64,000 bases of DNA from Prochilodus magdalenae (lineage: Eukaryota; Chordata; Actinopteri; Characiformes; Prochilodontidae): contig JAMWET010001098.1 of assembly GCA_024036415.1 (NCBI GenBank), positions 427,501 through 491,500 of the forward strand, in the 5' to 3' direction. The notes beneath the pieces were generated by a model, which saw only the letters and a program-made list of their open reading frames with translations, had not been told where the DNA came from and made no database searches. Below, piece after piece: positions 1-44,400 of the stretch. Position numbers and translations under genes: made by a program. Numbering within the stretch: the stretch's first letter is position 1; every line of letters starts with the position of its first letter.

Positions 1-30074
<30,074 letters not shown>

Positions 30075-31000
30075 TTTAAGACGTCTCGACCCCCAAACTG
30101 CTTCTCCACCTCTCCTCTCCGAGTCGAGTTTAATCGAGGCACCTTAGTCCAAGGGGAGGAAAGCAGGTAACCGGCAGCTGATGATGAAGACCATGGATTC
30201 GGATCCACATCGGCCGCAATTCCCAAGTTCAGTTGTTGAGTTTTCCGCACGGTGAACGCCGGAAGACCCCGCGACTCCACATTAATGGAGCAATTTATCA
30301 AGCCACACAACAGCAGCAGCACACAACCGAGTAAGTTACACCGGCAGGGCAAGCAACTGCAGCCTCGACCACATGGACACTACAGCCACAGGTTAAAGAG
30401 GTTTAGCGAGTTTAAAAGGTAGGGGAAAAGCAAGTGAAACTAAGGCGCAAAGAGTTGAGAGGCCCTCAAAACTGCACACAGCGTTGAGATCAGCAGCAGC
30501 AGAAGGGGAGGGGATAGGAGGAGGAGGAGAGGAGAGTAGAGGGAGCTCCCAGCAACCGGTTCCAGAGTTTTGCCGCCGCTTTGAGTAGTTTAAATTCCGG
30601 TGAATCCACGGGCTCTGACGGGCGACTCCTTCCTCTTCCCGAGGAGTTACGCTGTCAAACACCTGAGTTTTTAATTTGCCTTACATTCCTTCCATCCCAA
30701 AACACAGAGAGCTGCCCAGATAGACTACCGAATCCAAGATGGCCGTTCGTACGCTGAGAGAGCCAAGCCAAACCCAGCGCAGGCGCCGGAAGTGAGAACA
30801 GAGACGAGTTGAAGCTCATTGGCAGAGCGGCGGCGCGAGCGCTGTTTGTTGTTGCTAGGGTGATTACGAGCGCTAGGCTACCTCGACTCCTCTCGTTGTA
30901 ACAGCGCGTTAAGGTATATCGCCCGACCTTACGCAGTGCTGGCTTATAAAACTATGAATTAAAGCGGGACGAACCCTCATGTTTGATTAATTCTGTGAAC
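30075..31000 (-). promoter_or_regulatory. mark3: mark3 5' UTR and CpG-rich promoter region
   Basis: CpG dinucleotides are frequent from about 30.1 to 31.0 kb and rare elsewhere nearby, as expected of a vertebrate CpG-island promoter. Recognisable sites are a YY1-type element (CAAGATGGCCGT, 30735-30746), an NRF1-like palindrome with one mismatch (GCGCAGGCGC, 30777-30786) and an ETS/GABP site (CCGGAAGTGA, 30786-30795). There is no obvious TATA box. The transcription start is not fixed by sequence but probably lies near these sites. The 5' UTR contains upstream ATGs (for example at 30352). Confidence 0.75.
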
Positions 31001-33690
31001 CAGTGGCTGATTTTGTTATCGCTCTGCTTGAGAACAGAAACCAGCTACATGACCAGTCCCTCAGCCTGCCTGCGCTGTGAGACTCGTGAATGAATCGTTT
31101 TCTTGAACTGATGATTTGAATCTTACTGAATCAGAGTTTATTATTTATAACATGTGGTGTGCGAAATGTTTCTGTTCGTGTTGTCCATAAATTTTTTGTT
31201 ATTTCTTCTGGACAAAATGCTAAACTTGTAACGTAAAAACGATTCGACTGCTCGATTCAGTTTTTTTCTCGGTTCGGTGAACTGAACTCCCCTCATTACC
31301 TGGTGCATAGCGTACCGCACAATATGAGTGGTCTGTTTTGTTTAGTCCTTTATTACTTAAACATTTAGCTTGTCTTAAATAATAGGAACATGTTATTCTG
31401 ATTATTAATCGCTCAATAACCCTCAGATATCAGCTTTTAAATTTAGCTGGAGGCTGTTTTATGGGTTTCCTAACTAACTTTGAAGACAATTAAGACGAAT
31501 ACCTTATTAAAAATAGCTAATTTTTCTGTCAGTAGAAAAACTATATAAAACTTCAATACCTTTTAAATAAATTTAGCAGTTTTCTCTTAACCAAGTGAGT
31601 AAAAAAAAAACAATCTAAAATAAAGTTTTAAATTTATGCATATGCATGCTATACTCTGCTGCTATTAAATTCTGCGATCGCAGGTCTTTATTGAAACGGA
31701 GGACATTACATCACAACTAATCGATTATTAAATGAATCACCAACAAATTAGGTAGTCGAATTTAGTCGACTAAATTGATTAGTCCATGCAGGCCTAGTCC
31801 AGTGAAAAAGGGAATGCAGGCAGGATTTCCTGCCCATGTGACGTTATCCAGTATTTGTCCTTTCAAAGTAAAAGACCCCTTTTCTACAAATCACTGCCTT
31901 ACAGTAAAATAGAGATAAAGTCTTTGTAGCCATTTGCCAACACAATGACATGAGAAGGTTATACAGGAGTCCTGAAAATGTTTATTATGATTTGAAGGGT
32001 GTTGGAAAGTTGTTATACTGTTGTGTAAAAGGTTGAATTAAACTGACTGCACACCTTCAGACTGATATGGATACATAGCAAAGCACTTGCGCTCAGATGT
32101 TTGGAACCGCCATGTGCAGAATTGTTGTTATATTGTGTGGTAATAACGTGTTTTTAGGTAGATTGTAATACTAATAAGAGGACAGAAGTCTTTAGGGAGT
32201 GTAAGAAGTTATTAATGGGAGATTATACAGTGTAGTTACTCTACTAAAAAACAATCATAGAAACTGTTTAAAGTTTCTGTTGCTTCCTGATGGTGTCCAG
32301 TAGTCAGTAATAGTGTGTTGTGTTTTCCAAAAGGGTTGATATGCCAGTGCAAATAGTTCTAATGCTTTAACAGATGTGCTTAGACTTCCTAACGGGTTAC
32401 TAATGGAATCTGAGGGTGTCCTAGTGGCCTGTAATGGTAATTAATAAACTAATCCCACCTTAGAAAGTGAAACCCTCAGGTTTAAGTCTGGATGGCTTGA
32501 ACACTATATCTCTTCAGCACAGTGTACTCTATATTTATAGTATTTCCTTCATACGCTATCTGCCTTGTTGTATCGCATTTGTAGAAGAGTCACAGCTTAT
32601 TCATTATATATATTCATATATTCATTATACACACATATCTGCAACAAAACTCATATTACCAAAAACACATTTGAAAATTTGAGCGGTGTCCTCTTCAACT
32701 GCGGCTGTTAAGTATTTTTTGTGTGACTGTGTTACAAACAGTACAGCTTTTACTGTTCTGTGATATTTGACCACCTGATAGATATAGGCCTACATGCACA
32801 TCTACACAGTGTAATAGAGAAAGAGAGGCGTAGCTCTGTCTTGTGTTTCTCACATGAGAGAGGATGAACTGCACTTCCTGTGTGGTTAGTTTCCCTTCAA
32901 AGGACCTATTCAGAGCGAGTGAGAAAGTATGAAACGGACAAGACACACGTGTGGCGTGTATGAGACCTTTAGATTTGTCAGCAAGCAATTATGGAATAAC
33001 GTACACAACGTCTGTACATTTTGTAGTATTAAGCTTTTGCAGTTTTGTCCTTTGAGCACTGCATTGACAGTATGTAGTTTATATGACACACATTTACGAA
33101 CCACTGCATTTGCAGTTAGAACACGCAGACCTTTATACTCGGTGGCTGTGAGCTGTTATAACGTAATGTCCCAGAAATCTGTGATTCATGTAGTTGACAC
33201 AAATGTTGTTTTGACCTCACCTCAACTGTACAAAGATCTCACTGTGAAGACCCATTTAGATATCACACATAACCAACCACCGAAACTCCTCATCTGATCA
33301 CCCTGCTTTATCTATATGTGCCCGATACTGATCTGTAAAAATAATAATCAGCAGCAGCAGTGTGTGCTGAAGCATATGTGCTGAATCAATGTTTTGTGTA
33401 AAATGCCTCAGCACTACAAGAGACTTTCCTAAAGATGCAACTCCGTAGTATGTGTGATGTAGTTATCACTTTCACCTCCAACATGAAAATTCAGTTGATC
33501 CTGGACTCCTTATGGGGGCTCCAGTAATGCTGCCCGTCTGTCTAAAGCCCATATAATGTAATGTAAACAAGTTTATCTCATAACCATGAAAAGGAATATG
33601 CATGTTCAAAGTAACTCAGTATAGTAAAAATATTTGGTACAAATGGATTAGTTTCACTCAATTAGACTAGCTCCCTGTTGATGGTCACGT

Positions 33691-33705
33691 GCTGCCCTCT
33701 AGTGG
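33691..33705 (-). promoter_or_regulatory. CTCF-like motif
   Basis: On the minus strand it reads CCACTAGAGGGCAGC, matching the vertebrate CTCF core (CCASYAGRKGGC) at every position. It lies between the two divergent promoters, 2.7 kb beyond the mark3 promoter region. Such motifs also travel inside repeats, so occupancy is unknown. Confidence 0.55.
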
Positions 33706-34205
33706 CCTCATAAAGCTGTTGCTCTTCAGTGCTGGTGCAGTGGATGCTAATGGCAAACCATTTAAATCTTTTAATCTAAAGTATTTTGTTTGAGCAGTTA
33801 AAATGTTTATAATAATGTACCACAAATTAAATCAACCATGTAAAAATAGATTTTCAGCATGCCAAAATTTAAATTTTATCTTTTAGCATGTAAAAGTTCA
33901 ATTGTCACTAGAGAAAATTCAGAATAATGTAATTGTTAAAACATTGTTGTACTAGTGGGTATTAAATTTGAGCATTTTTACAATGTGCTTGTTACAGTTT
34001 GACAAGTTAGAATGACATGAATTACATAAATAAGTTTATATTTTTGATTGCTAGTGAACATTGAATTGAAACACCGAAAATTCACCTGCCATGTTTAGAA
34101 AATCATTCTTACATGTAAATTAGATTTTTTAGATGTACATTTTTCCATGTAGGAAATACATTTCTGAATGTTTTCTTTGGTGAGAAAACAGTACAGACCA
34201 TTCTA

Positions 34206-34280
34206 TGCTGGTTAAAGCTGGTAAAGTGCTGGTCTGGTCTTGGTTCAGCTGGTCACCCATTTGTTTTGCTGGGGATCAGC
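34206..34280. repeat. GCTGGT-phrase repeat
   Basis: Degenerate tandem phrases of 'GCTGGT', 'AAGCTGGTAAAG' and 'TTCAGCTGGTC', like the widespread 'AGCTGGTCTACCAGC' repeats of fish. It is a short, non-coding fragment. Confidence 0.5.
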
Positions 34281-37200
34281 ACACTAGCATCCAAAACACA
34301 ACATATACTGATTTTTCTAGCCAAACTTTGATAAATGAGCCGGTTGGGTTGTACTACTTGGAATTGTGTGTATAGGTTTTTTTATATTTCTGACTATAAT
34401 GTTGGACTGAAAGAATCCTGGCCTGCTTCGACTATAATGTTTGGAAAGTTATACTGAGGGGTCACTAATATTTGCAGCCTATATGGTAGATGTTAAACTT
34501 CATAGCTGAATATTTTAGATTTGTAATGTTTTTTAGACATTAATGTCTAATTAATTTCTATGTACTAAACATATTATAGTTAGCTATTGTTAGCCTAGCA
34601 ACTAAATTAGTTAGCTAACCAAATGGATTTGGTTTGACAAATGTTTATATCTGAACTTTCTTCTTTATATAGCAACACATTACTTTGGATAATGATGTGA
34701 ACACATTGTGTTTGAGGGTAAATTGTTTGTCATGTGTTTCTGTTTTTCTTTCTAACTTTATTTTTGTGATTTTCTTTTCACAGGTTGGAACAAACATGCC
34801 AGATTATCAGTATAAGGCTAAAATAAAAGATGAAAGTTTTAATGCTAACTGAACAGCTTGTCAATAGTCAGACAATGATTGGTAGGTATTGGCAGGAACC
34901 TGGCCATCTGTATCATTACACAGGGGATATGATTGAATATATGGAGATGGTAATTAAAGGAATATGATGGTGATACAGTAGGCAAGGAGATATAGAGATA
35001 TGCTGTGATTTTCAAATCTAATTTTGTAAAACTGTTATTGTATGAAACACCACCACATGCATAGGTTTGCTAATGCTAATGTGAGCGTTCTACCTGTACT
35101 TGTTTACAGTTGAGTGTAAAGGTCTAATGGAGGACGGATTACAGCGCTGCGGGTCTACACAACACAAAGAACAACTGCCTGATCTTTGTATGTAAATAAT
35201 TAATTAAAAGGCGATACTGTGTTTGTAAGAATTTATGCAAAACATTATATTGTGATACTCCAATATATCAATATTTTATACGTCTATGGTAATTATTAAG
35301 CAGTAGTTCTTTTGGGGGTTGATCAGATTAGACTACTAAGTAGTTGATTTTATTAAGAAAACAATATATAACAAGACACAATTACAAAATAGTTCAAAGG
35401 AAACTCAGTCTGGGTTTTGGCATAACTTAAAAGTTGGATAGCCAGGTAAAATTCCATTTTATTCTGAAATTTTTAATTCGTATGGGAAAAAAATCAAATA
35501 TAAAATATGCCATGACTTTTACACAGGTCACATTTTATATATGGTTTGTTTTTTCCAATATTTTAAATGAAGGAAATAAGCAATATTGGTACATTACAGT
35601 GATCTCTATAGAGGATGTGTTAATGTATTTTTAACTTTGAAAATTAATAAAACGCGTTATTTGACCCGAGGTGCCTGTATGTGCCAAAAAAAAATGTAAC
35701 ATTTTAGTAGGAGTGCCTTTGTACAAGATGTTGAGTTTGAATTAAATGCAGAGTTAACTAAATATGATTCTAAATGTTTCTTGTGTGCACCGATAATAAA
35801 AGTTTGTACTGAATTCCCCAGTTCAGAAGAATAATAACTGAAAGAGGTCTCTCCAGATTTTTTGTATTTTATGGAGGGTGTTTGCAGACAGGCAGCATCT
35901 GCAGATCTATAAGAACATGTGGGAATGTAAACTGAAAGACATCCTATAATGTAAGCTGGAGCTAAACCACCTGTTGACAGAGAACAGTTGGAACACAAGG
36001 AATGAAGAAGGAACAAGATCAAGATCACATGTAGACAAGCCTTATTTGTTTATAGCAGGTGTTAGATCCTGATAATTGATAAAAGTCAAAGATGGCATTC
36101 CTTATGTAGGTGACTTATCAAGAGGGTTACTAAAGCTGAGCTGGGCTTTGTCTTAACCAGGCTATTTTATTTAGAAAATGAACTGCAAACTGCAGGTTTT
36201 GGAATAGAAATCATTATAAGATGTGATATCAGGATTAGGATTAATTAGCCGGGCTATGGTGGAGAGTAGAAGGTGTTATCTTTTATCTGGCTTTTATCTT
36301 TTATCTATGTTTATTACTTACACCAGAGAGGTATGACTATATGGTTATTTATATAGCATTATTGTGGGTGGAGATCTGCTTTTTGAGAGGATGATAATGT
36401 ATCTGCAGTTTACGTTTTCTTAATAAGTATTCTGACTCATGACAATTCCTACTCCTGAGTGCGTGTTTTCTCCCCATTTGGCTGCTGCAAGAATGTCAAA
36501 AGTGTCCTTCCAAGCATGCAGCTCAGAGCCCATGAGGGGAGCCAAAGCTGTACTTGATGCACTATAATACATATTTCTACACTTCTCTACTGTTTCTGAG
36601 TCAATGTAAAGTGTTTAAAGTCATTTTCAGGCACATACAGAAATGTTGTGACTGAAAGACTTCAGAGATGAAAGACACATTTGCATTCTAATGGAGTCTA
36701 ATACATTATAGTGCATCTGATAGGCTAGGAATATGTAAGTTGAAGAATTTGTCAATTGACATTAACTTTACAATTTCTGCTAAAAAATATTATTCCATTT
36801 TACCAGCTAAACTCCTTGTATTCGACACAAACTTGCATGATTGTGAGTAAGATCTCAATCTAGATCTCAATAAAATCCTCCTTACTAAAGAACCATCTTT
36901 GTAAGAGTGTACAGTAGAACAGGGTTTAGGGAATCAGTTATATACCAGGTTTAGATGAGGAGTTAGAGCAGGGAGATTAGCAAATTGTGCTGCACTCTGG
37001 CCTACAGTTCCGCACCCATGCCATTCGCTTTGAACCTGTATTTCAACGATATGATTAAGCTATTAATTTGTGATATATGAATAATATACCTATATATAAT
37101 ACACCTATCAAAATAATGTGATTGTGTTCTAATAAATATTTACTGATTTGATTTTTGTCTGTTTAAATGTGAGTACAGCAATGAACGTATATATAATACG

Positions 37201-37400
37201 AATAGTAAAAGTATATAAATTAACATAAAAGGTCTAAATATTTGTGTAAAAATCCAGAAAGACAAAACTGTATTGATGTTATATGTAGTACAGTATAGTT
37301 ATGTATTGTATTATATAGTAGCTCATTGGACATGCAGGTGGTGTGACCATGCAGAGCAGTCATGCACAGAGCCTGACAGGGGTGCTGCTGCTGCTGTGGG

Positions 37401-37941
37401 GTAATTGTGCAGGTTTAATGTCTACCGTGTACAGACTCCGGAAGTGACCTGGCTAGGCTGTTTCAGTAGCGCTGGAGGTGTTTTCTCCTCTGCTGTTCTG
37501 TTCAGTTAAAGAGTATTTCCTTAAAGCGCTATGTTTGCTGAGTCCTACCCGACACTCTTCTCTCTTCACTCTTTATCGCCATTTCTTTTAGAGGTAATGC
37601 AGTATAATGTAATGTGAACAAAACAGCCATAAAGAAATGGACCTGAACTTCATTTGTCATATGTGTTTGCCCTATAGACACCAAACCTGGCTAAACATCA
37701 TACTTGATTCTTCAGAAACTGTCCTGAGGAAGTGAGCAATCGAGGCTGAGCTTGGATGAGTAGCTGTTGTTTGCTCAACATTTAAATGCACGGCCATAGA
37801 TCAAAGTTCATTGTGAGCTTGGCCATGCCCTCCTCCTCCTGTCCTCTCTCCTTCAGCAACTCTCCCACTCCCTTCCTCACGGATAACCTCTGACAGTTCT
37901 CTACGCTTGCTGTAGCTGTGAGACCGGAGGAGCCTTAAATA
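37401..37941 (+). promoter_or_regulatory. clic5: Presumed promoter/5' UTR of the clic5 long isoform
   Basis: The 540 bp upstream of the long first exon include an ETS site (CCGGAAGTGA, 37438-37447). Moderately GC-rich sequence, with 'CTCCTCCTCCTGTCC', lies just before the start codon. No TATA box is clear. The exact transcription start, and whether a non-coding 5' exon exists, cannot be told from sequence. Confidence 0.5.
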
Positions 37942-38487
37942 ATGGAAGAAAACATATATGAAAAAATAGACGAGGGGAACGTGTATGAGCAGCCATTTGA
38001 CGAACCACATAAGCATGCTGAGGTGCAGTATGAGAACCAGGAGGCTTTTAAGGTTGAGGAGCATTTGTACAGCGAGGTTTCGGCGTATGGAGATATTAAG
38101 AAGGCAGAGAGAAGTTCATCTCCAGACTCTGTGGACAGTGGAGACAGCTCACAGAAGGCAGAAGCCAACGGCCCTATAAGCCCAATGGAAGAAGAAAGTG
38201 CTCGTCCCTTTAGCTTCAGCGCAGATATGGACCAAGCTGCCAACCAGGTGAATGGTGATGGACACTCATCAAGACGCTCATCTTCATCATCTGAAGAGCA
38301 TTCTGATGGCCCATGTGAAGAAACCACAGAGGATGCCATGGCCATGGCTTTCTCCTTCTCAGCAACCAGAGCTTATGAACCAGAGGAAGTAGTAGACTAC
38401 AGTCTCAAATCAGTGGAGACCACTCCAGCTGCTGCTCCAGAGAGAGAGATTGACCCCACACAGCCTGAAATCTCTCTGTTTGTCAAG
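37942..38487 (+). CDS. clic5: clic5 long-isoform first exon (182 codons)
   Basis: Encodes an acidic, serine- and tyrosine-rich N-terminal extension, ending EISLFVK before the donor GTAAGG. Tyrosine motifs such as IYEKI, VYEQP, YENQ (a YxN pattern) and YSEV resemble the tyrosine-rich start of mammalian CLIC5B, but the rest is poorly conserved. The first ATG of the open frame at 37942 is used. An [13 protein letters not shown] stretch and an RRSSSSSEE stretch are likely disordered and phosphorylatable. The junction is phase 0 and equivalent to that of the short first exon. Confidence 0.9.
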
Positions 38488-41400
38488 GTAAGGTCTTACC
38501 ATTAGAAGCACAGCCAAACCAACACCAGACTTGGGTACTTTATGTCTGTGCACCGTTAGCATTAGGTTGTGTCTGATGGTCTGATGGAACTATGAGTTGT
38601 TTGTGATGAAGTTCAGTTAAGAAAAGTATAAAAGAAGGTTTAGTTTGTGAAGACAATGTTCAGAATCTGATAATTATCATCATAAATGACCTTTCAACCA
38701 TAAGATACAGACTAAAGGTCACATAGGTGTGGTTGTTCAGTAATGGTTATGATCACTGCAGTGGTATCATTGGTATCATTACTTGGACTTCAGTCATCTG
38801 GGATTTCTTTATACACTTTATTACAGTGTCTGAAATAGCCTTAGTAATTTGGGAGGTCCCATGTTGACTGACTACTAACTCTTTTGCTCAATAGCGTCAC
38901 TGATGCTGGCTTTAGTAACAACTGTGTTTGGTTTAACAATTCACCTTTTGGAAATACTGTTTTCTAGTTTGGTAGACAGTCTTCTACACATGAACAGATC
39001 TCATCTCCTGTTTTGTCTTTGGTTTGAGAACACTTTCCACCAATATCTTGGTTCTCAGATTTACAGATATGCTAGGGCATGTTTCCTGGGATTAAAGTGT
39101 TCCCTATTATTCCTAAACAGACAGCAAAATCTAATAATGATCTTATTATATAACTTTTGCACAGGTCATGTCATATGTTGTATTTTGGCACTAAATGTTT
39201 GATGCAGCAAATAAACAGGGGGTTGTGTATTTTTACATTTACATTGAAAACCGGTTCAAACTGTGTAAAAAGAAAAACCAGTAACCAATAAAATGAGCAG
39301 CAATTGTGAATTTTGATTAAAAAAAATAATCAAATAAAAATGAATGAGTAAAATCTGAGCTGACATCCGGATGTCTTGAGGTTGTTGGTTCACCCGGTGG
39401 TTAATCTTTGTTGTAATGTGATTTCTGCTCTGTGGATATAGACAGTCATCCAGAATACAATGGCAACAGTGAGGAGTATCTCAGTCAATCAGCCATTGTA
39501 TTCAATTATTAACTTTGACTTTCCTCAAGTCACTGTGTTACTAGAGTAGAACATGGCTACTTTAGTGTTAAATTGTTTGTGTGATGTTAATAATAGTGTG
39601 CCGGGTATCATCTCCGTGTAGGACCAGGCATCATGATTTTTGTGCAAAAGAAATGGGCCTTTATAAAAAGGGGACTATTTAGTGGGTCCAAATCTACTTA
39701 TTCATGTGGAACTGTGGTTGTGGCATCAGGACCCAACGAACTGTTTAATCATTCACCAGGTCACTGTACAGTCATGGAAACAAGGGTGAACTCCATGCCT
39801 GTGCAAATGAACCCATGTGTTCTCTTTGCTTTTTGATAGAGCGCTATAATCTCTGTACTTGAGGGGGTCACTTTGCAGATTGAGCAACAGTGATTGTGAC
39901 AGTGCGTATACAGGAAAGGCTGAGACCAGACTGAACTGCAGAGTTAGTAGAAGTTCTAAAGAATGAACTTTTTTAAGGACCTTAAAAATCCTTAAAAAGT
40001 CCTTAGGCCACCCATAAAAACCCTTAGCCCGTGGAAGTACCACGGAAGTAGCGCTACACAGCAGCCTTTCTTTTAGGGTTAACTACAGATTGAAAGTAGT
40101 GCAGGGATTAAAATTCTTATAACTTGCATTATAAAGATGCCGATACATCAAAAATACAACAGAAACTTGCATTTTATGCAGTGACATAATCTTAACATGG
40201 AAAATGGAGATTAAAACAAAGGGAGCTATGTATTTTCATGATGAAGACCCTAGCAGTGGATATAATTTCACAACCATTTTATGGTCACTTTGTGCCATAA
40301 AACAGATCACCACAATAAAAAGCATGAGAATTATGGCAGATGTTCACTTCACAGGCCCCTTTTGCAGCACTGTAAAAGTAACAGGTTAAAGTACCAGTCT
40401 AACTGTGCTTCGCTATAGCAGTTCAGCTTTTATGTGTTTTTCCTTTGTCAGCTTTTTCTTTTGCTTTGTTCTACAGCAGTCACAGGCCTGAAATCGCAGC
40501 CATGATATGTTTATACTGCTATTTGTCATTTCTTCAGTCTGGGGTGTATTACATTAAATTAGCTCAGGTGAATTACATATAGTATTTAATAAGTGAACAG
40601 TGATTCCACTGTGATGAACAGAGCTCACTGTGTATTCACATTACTAATATAGCAGATTTTACACGTGGGTCATGTGGCGATAGGTGTAAACTGCTAGACT
40701 CCAAGAATGCCTGAGTTAAAAAGCTACTTAAGGTGGATAAGGACATATTTCAGCAGGTGAGCAGAGAGATATGCCGTCCTTAGCTTAGCATTAGCCTTTA
40801 CCCTATTGTAGCGGTCCTGAGACAAGTGTAGCCACATATTAGGTATCAAAAAGACATGAGTCATTATAAACTATAGATAACAGCTGAACAAGTTTATTAC
40901 CTTTACATTGTGTGTTTATTATCATGCTATAATCTATATAATTAGTCATTCAAATGATATTGAGAAATACCTTGTGTAAATATCTACTGGTTAACTGTTA
41001 TTGGTCAGTAGTCAGTAGCCAGAACAACTGTAGATTCCTTTGTAAACCCTTTGACCTGAGGGCTTATTGAGGTCATAATCTTATACATCACACTGGAAAC
41101 TGATATGTAAGTTATGCAGTTATGTAAGTGATAAATTGCAGCGTAAGGCCACACCACTGCTGGCCTCTAGCCGTTTCCTATAGTTTAGATTAAAGCAAGT
41201 AACTTGAGGCTGATCTGAGGCGGGGTAGGGACTCATTATAACCTTGCACTCGGACTGAGGTGAAATAGTACATACTATAACTTTAACTTTAAGCTGGACA
41301 GTGACCTCAGGCAGAGCACTTATAATTTAAGGGTCGGAAGTGAGACATTACTGACCTGTTCAGTCAGTGAAGATAAGAGAAAAGGCAGATTGCATATAAG

Positions 41401-44400
41401 AACTGAAACGGCTGGCAAGCATGGCAAATCATCACAACGAAATGTGACCAGATTCTATTTATCTGTATTATTTCACATGTGCATATTTAAAATGGTGTGA
41501 AAGTCTTTCCTGGGTTTTTTATGAAAGAGAAAAAGGGGGAAACACAAAATGGGTTGCCAAAGTTGATTTGTCTAATTGCTTATAATGCAGTAAAACACAA
41601 AAGTGCTGTGATTCTAATCTGATTGAGCAATATGAATACAAAATCACCATATACTGAACAAGACATTGTGCACTTTCTTCAGTTTAGATTTACAGGGCCA
41701 GCAACTTGTTCCAGAGTACAGAACCAATGCAACAGAAATTCTCTGATGTGCTGCACCTTGTTTGGTCCCCTGACCTGATATATGTATTCTCATTGTATTG
41801 AATTCCCTTCAATGCCTTTTTTTTCTCCTGTAAAGTTTTGGGTTTTTGAGATCCAAAGTTTTGGCGTAATAGCAGTGTTATGCATGCAAGTTAACTGTAC
41901 GGAGTGTTGTACATATAACTAGTGTCAAGGTGAAACTCCTTTAGTCCAGGGAGGGTGCAGGTTAATGGGTACCACAGTGAACACATTTATAGTGAGTGCA
42001 GCGATGTTCTGTGCAGAATTTCCATTATACAGCATGCAAGGTAGAGCTGCCGTCAGAGGGAGCTGTGTAGGAGATGCAGTAGGAGTTTTTCTCTAGGTGC
42101 TGAGTGATCCTGGTAGTTCTCATAATAATTCACTATATAATCATATTCAATAACTTGGTAAAAACAACAGTTTAACCAAACAGTACATTGTATAGATATA
42201 GCATCATAAATCCAGCTTCCATTCTGAAATATTTGAAATACTACATATGTTACTACATATGCTTGCTTTACAGTCACAGGTAGAAGGGCAGCATCAGAAA
42301 CCTGACACGAGCCCACACTGTGCTGTGTATCCAGTGCAAGCCAGAAATGGCAGTTAAGAACTACTTGGCTGATATTCAGACAAATACATTTCTGACTGAT
42401 CTCAGTTTGCTGCCCCATATAAGCCCTTTCAGAAAACCCTGAAAGACTATTCTCTCGATAAAACCAAAGCCAAATCATCAAATATTCAAAAGGGAATCTT
42501 GTTCCCATGGGCTTCCGAGGCTGATCAAATATAACCTGCCTCTGCCTGCCTTCTAGAGTGTGGCATGTGTGTTAGGGCCTATTAAAAATGGATGCAGCTC
42601 ATTCCTCTACTCTTGGTTTCTGGGCCGTGGCTGTACTACAGTTACACATAGAGAACATGTTATATGCTATAGGTGTTTTACAGCGGGCTATGTATTGGCA
42701 CGCTTTTTTAAAGCTGTATCTTTAAAGGACAATAAATTCCGGACTTGTAAATCCTCTGATAACGTAAAGTACATTGCATAATAAAGTGTTCTTTCAGCAG
42801 TTATCTACCAAATGCCATTTTTATCTTTGCTCGGTGATTTTTACCTCTGCTTTCAACACCCCGGCTTGCTCTTTCCTCACACATACGTGTGATACACTAG
42901 GCCAGAGTGTAAACCGAATTATTCAGCAGTTTTTAATTAATTGCTGTTATAAGGTAACAACCATGTGATCTGGTTATGCTGTCGCTTATCTATAGCAAGA
43001 GCCAGGTTTCCATCCAAACATTTCCCAAAGCTTGTATGTGTTAACTTGGTTTTTGCTTTATGTAGAATTATCTATAAAGCCAATCGCCATCTTTTATATG
43101 ACTGTGTTGGTTGCAGCTCAGACAGGCAAGGAAGGATGTGCCATGTCACAGGCTAACGGGGGATGAAATCTCTGTGGCACCCCAACAACACCCATTTTGC
43201 ATCTGGGAACACAAACACACCAGACAATTCTGGGACCACATTGTGCAGCGCCATTTCACAACATGAACTTTGGATTAGACATTTCAGAAAGCCAAAAGTA
43301 CCCTTCCAGAAACTATGAGACCATAACCAGACCATCTGTAGTCCCAGTCACAGATGGTGCCAACTGATAAGAGAATCACCACTGCATTATCCAAGTTGGG
43401 CACATGTGCTGAGTGGATGCAATGCAAGCGTAATAAGAAATAAGGTGAAGCGGAATTGTTTACTGGAAATGCTCTTCTCCATCACTCTTTCGCTTGTACC
43501 TTTCTATCTCATCCTACCATAAAACTTGGCACTTGTAAATGGATTTTAGAAATTCCCAAAAAAGTTGGTAGATTAGCCCTCCCGTTCATTCTTGAAATAA
43601 AAAATTTTGGACAAAAATATTAAATATCATGCTGTTCCTGGGAAAAGAAGCCATTGATGAGCTTTCCAAAGGACAGGTCTATACTTTTTGTACTGGACTG
43701 ATGTTTGAGCAACATGCAATAGAAGACAGCCAGTGCAAACAGAGGCAGTTTGCATATATCAGTGTTAATGGTAGGTACAGTAACAACAGCAGCTTTTTTC
43801 TTACTAAGCAATGAGAAAACATTAAACAGGCAGCCATGGAAAATTGAAATGCAGCTGTTTTTAGTACTCTGCTGTCATTTATAAAGCTCTTATGAAAAGT
43901 TGAGCAAAGGCTTTATGAAGCCGCCCATGTTCAACCACTAAAAACGGCTGCCAGGCTGATAGAAATAACTATGTAGGTCTGTAGCATGTCAGCCAGAGAT
44001 GCTGCTTTCCTCCAGCCAGCGCTCTGCAGGCCAGATTTGCCCCCTGAATGCATCACAGGCTCAGTGCAGTAAAGGAGGGGGAGAGCTCCTCCCCTGGTAA
44101 AGCTTCATACCTATTCCCTGCCCTCTATCTACTGCATCCCTGTTTGTGTGGGAGAGAAGCACCCGGACCATTGCTGACAACTCCCCACCTGCTGCCTGTC
44201 AACTGCAGGTCACAGGGAATTTTACTGAAGAACAGTGTTTTACAGGCTTGGCCAGCCAAGACTGCTTTTACTAAGTGGGACGATGTAGGGGACAGTGTTT
44301 GGAGCGTACCTGTCCTTCTTTTCTTAGTAGCTTGGATGAAGATATATTGGCTGTAATGATGACTTCAAACGGAGGGGGCCGGGAGCCGGATATTGAACTG

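Larger units (their letters stand above)
31001..37400. other. Intergenic region between mark3 and clic5
   Basis: 6.4 kb of AT-rich sequence with no supported gene on either strand. It includes a CTCF-like motif (33691-33705), a short repeat of GCTGGT phrases (34206-34280) and a palindromic AGTCGACT-type segment near 31753-31790 of the sort found in fish hAT-like repeats. The open frames here (for example 32929-33297) lack domains and splice context. Confidence 0.8.
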
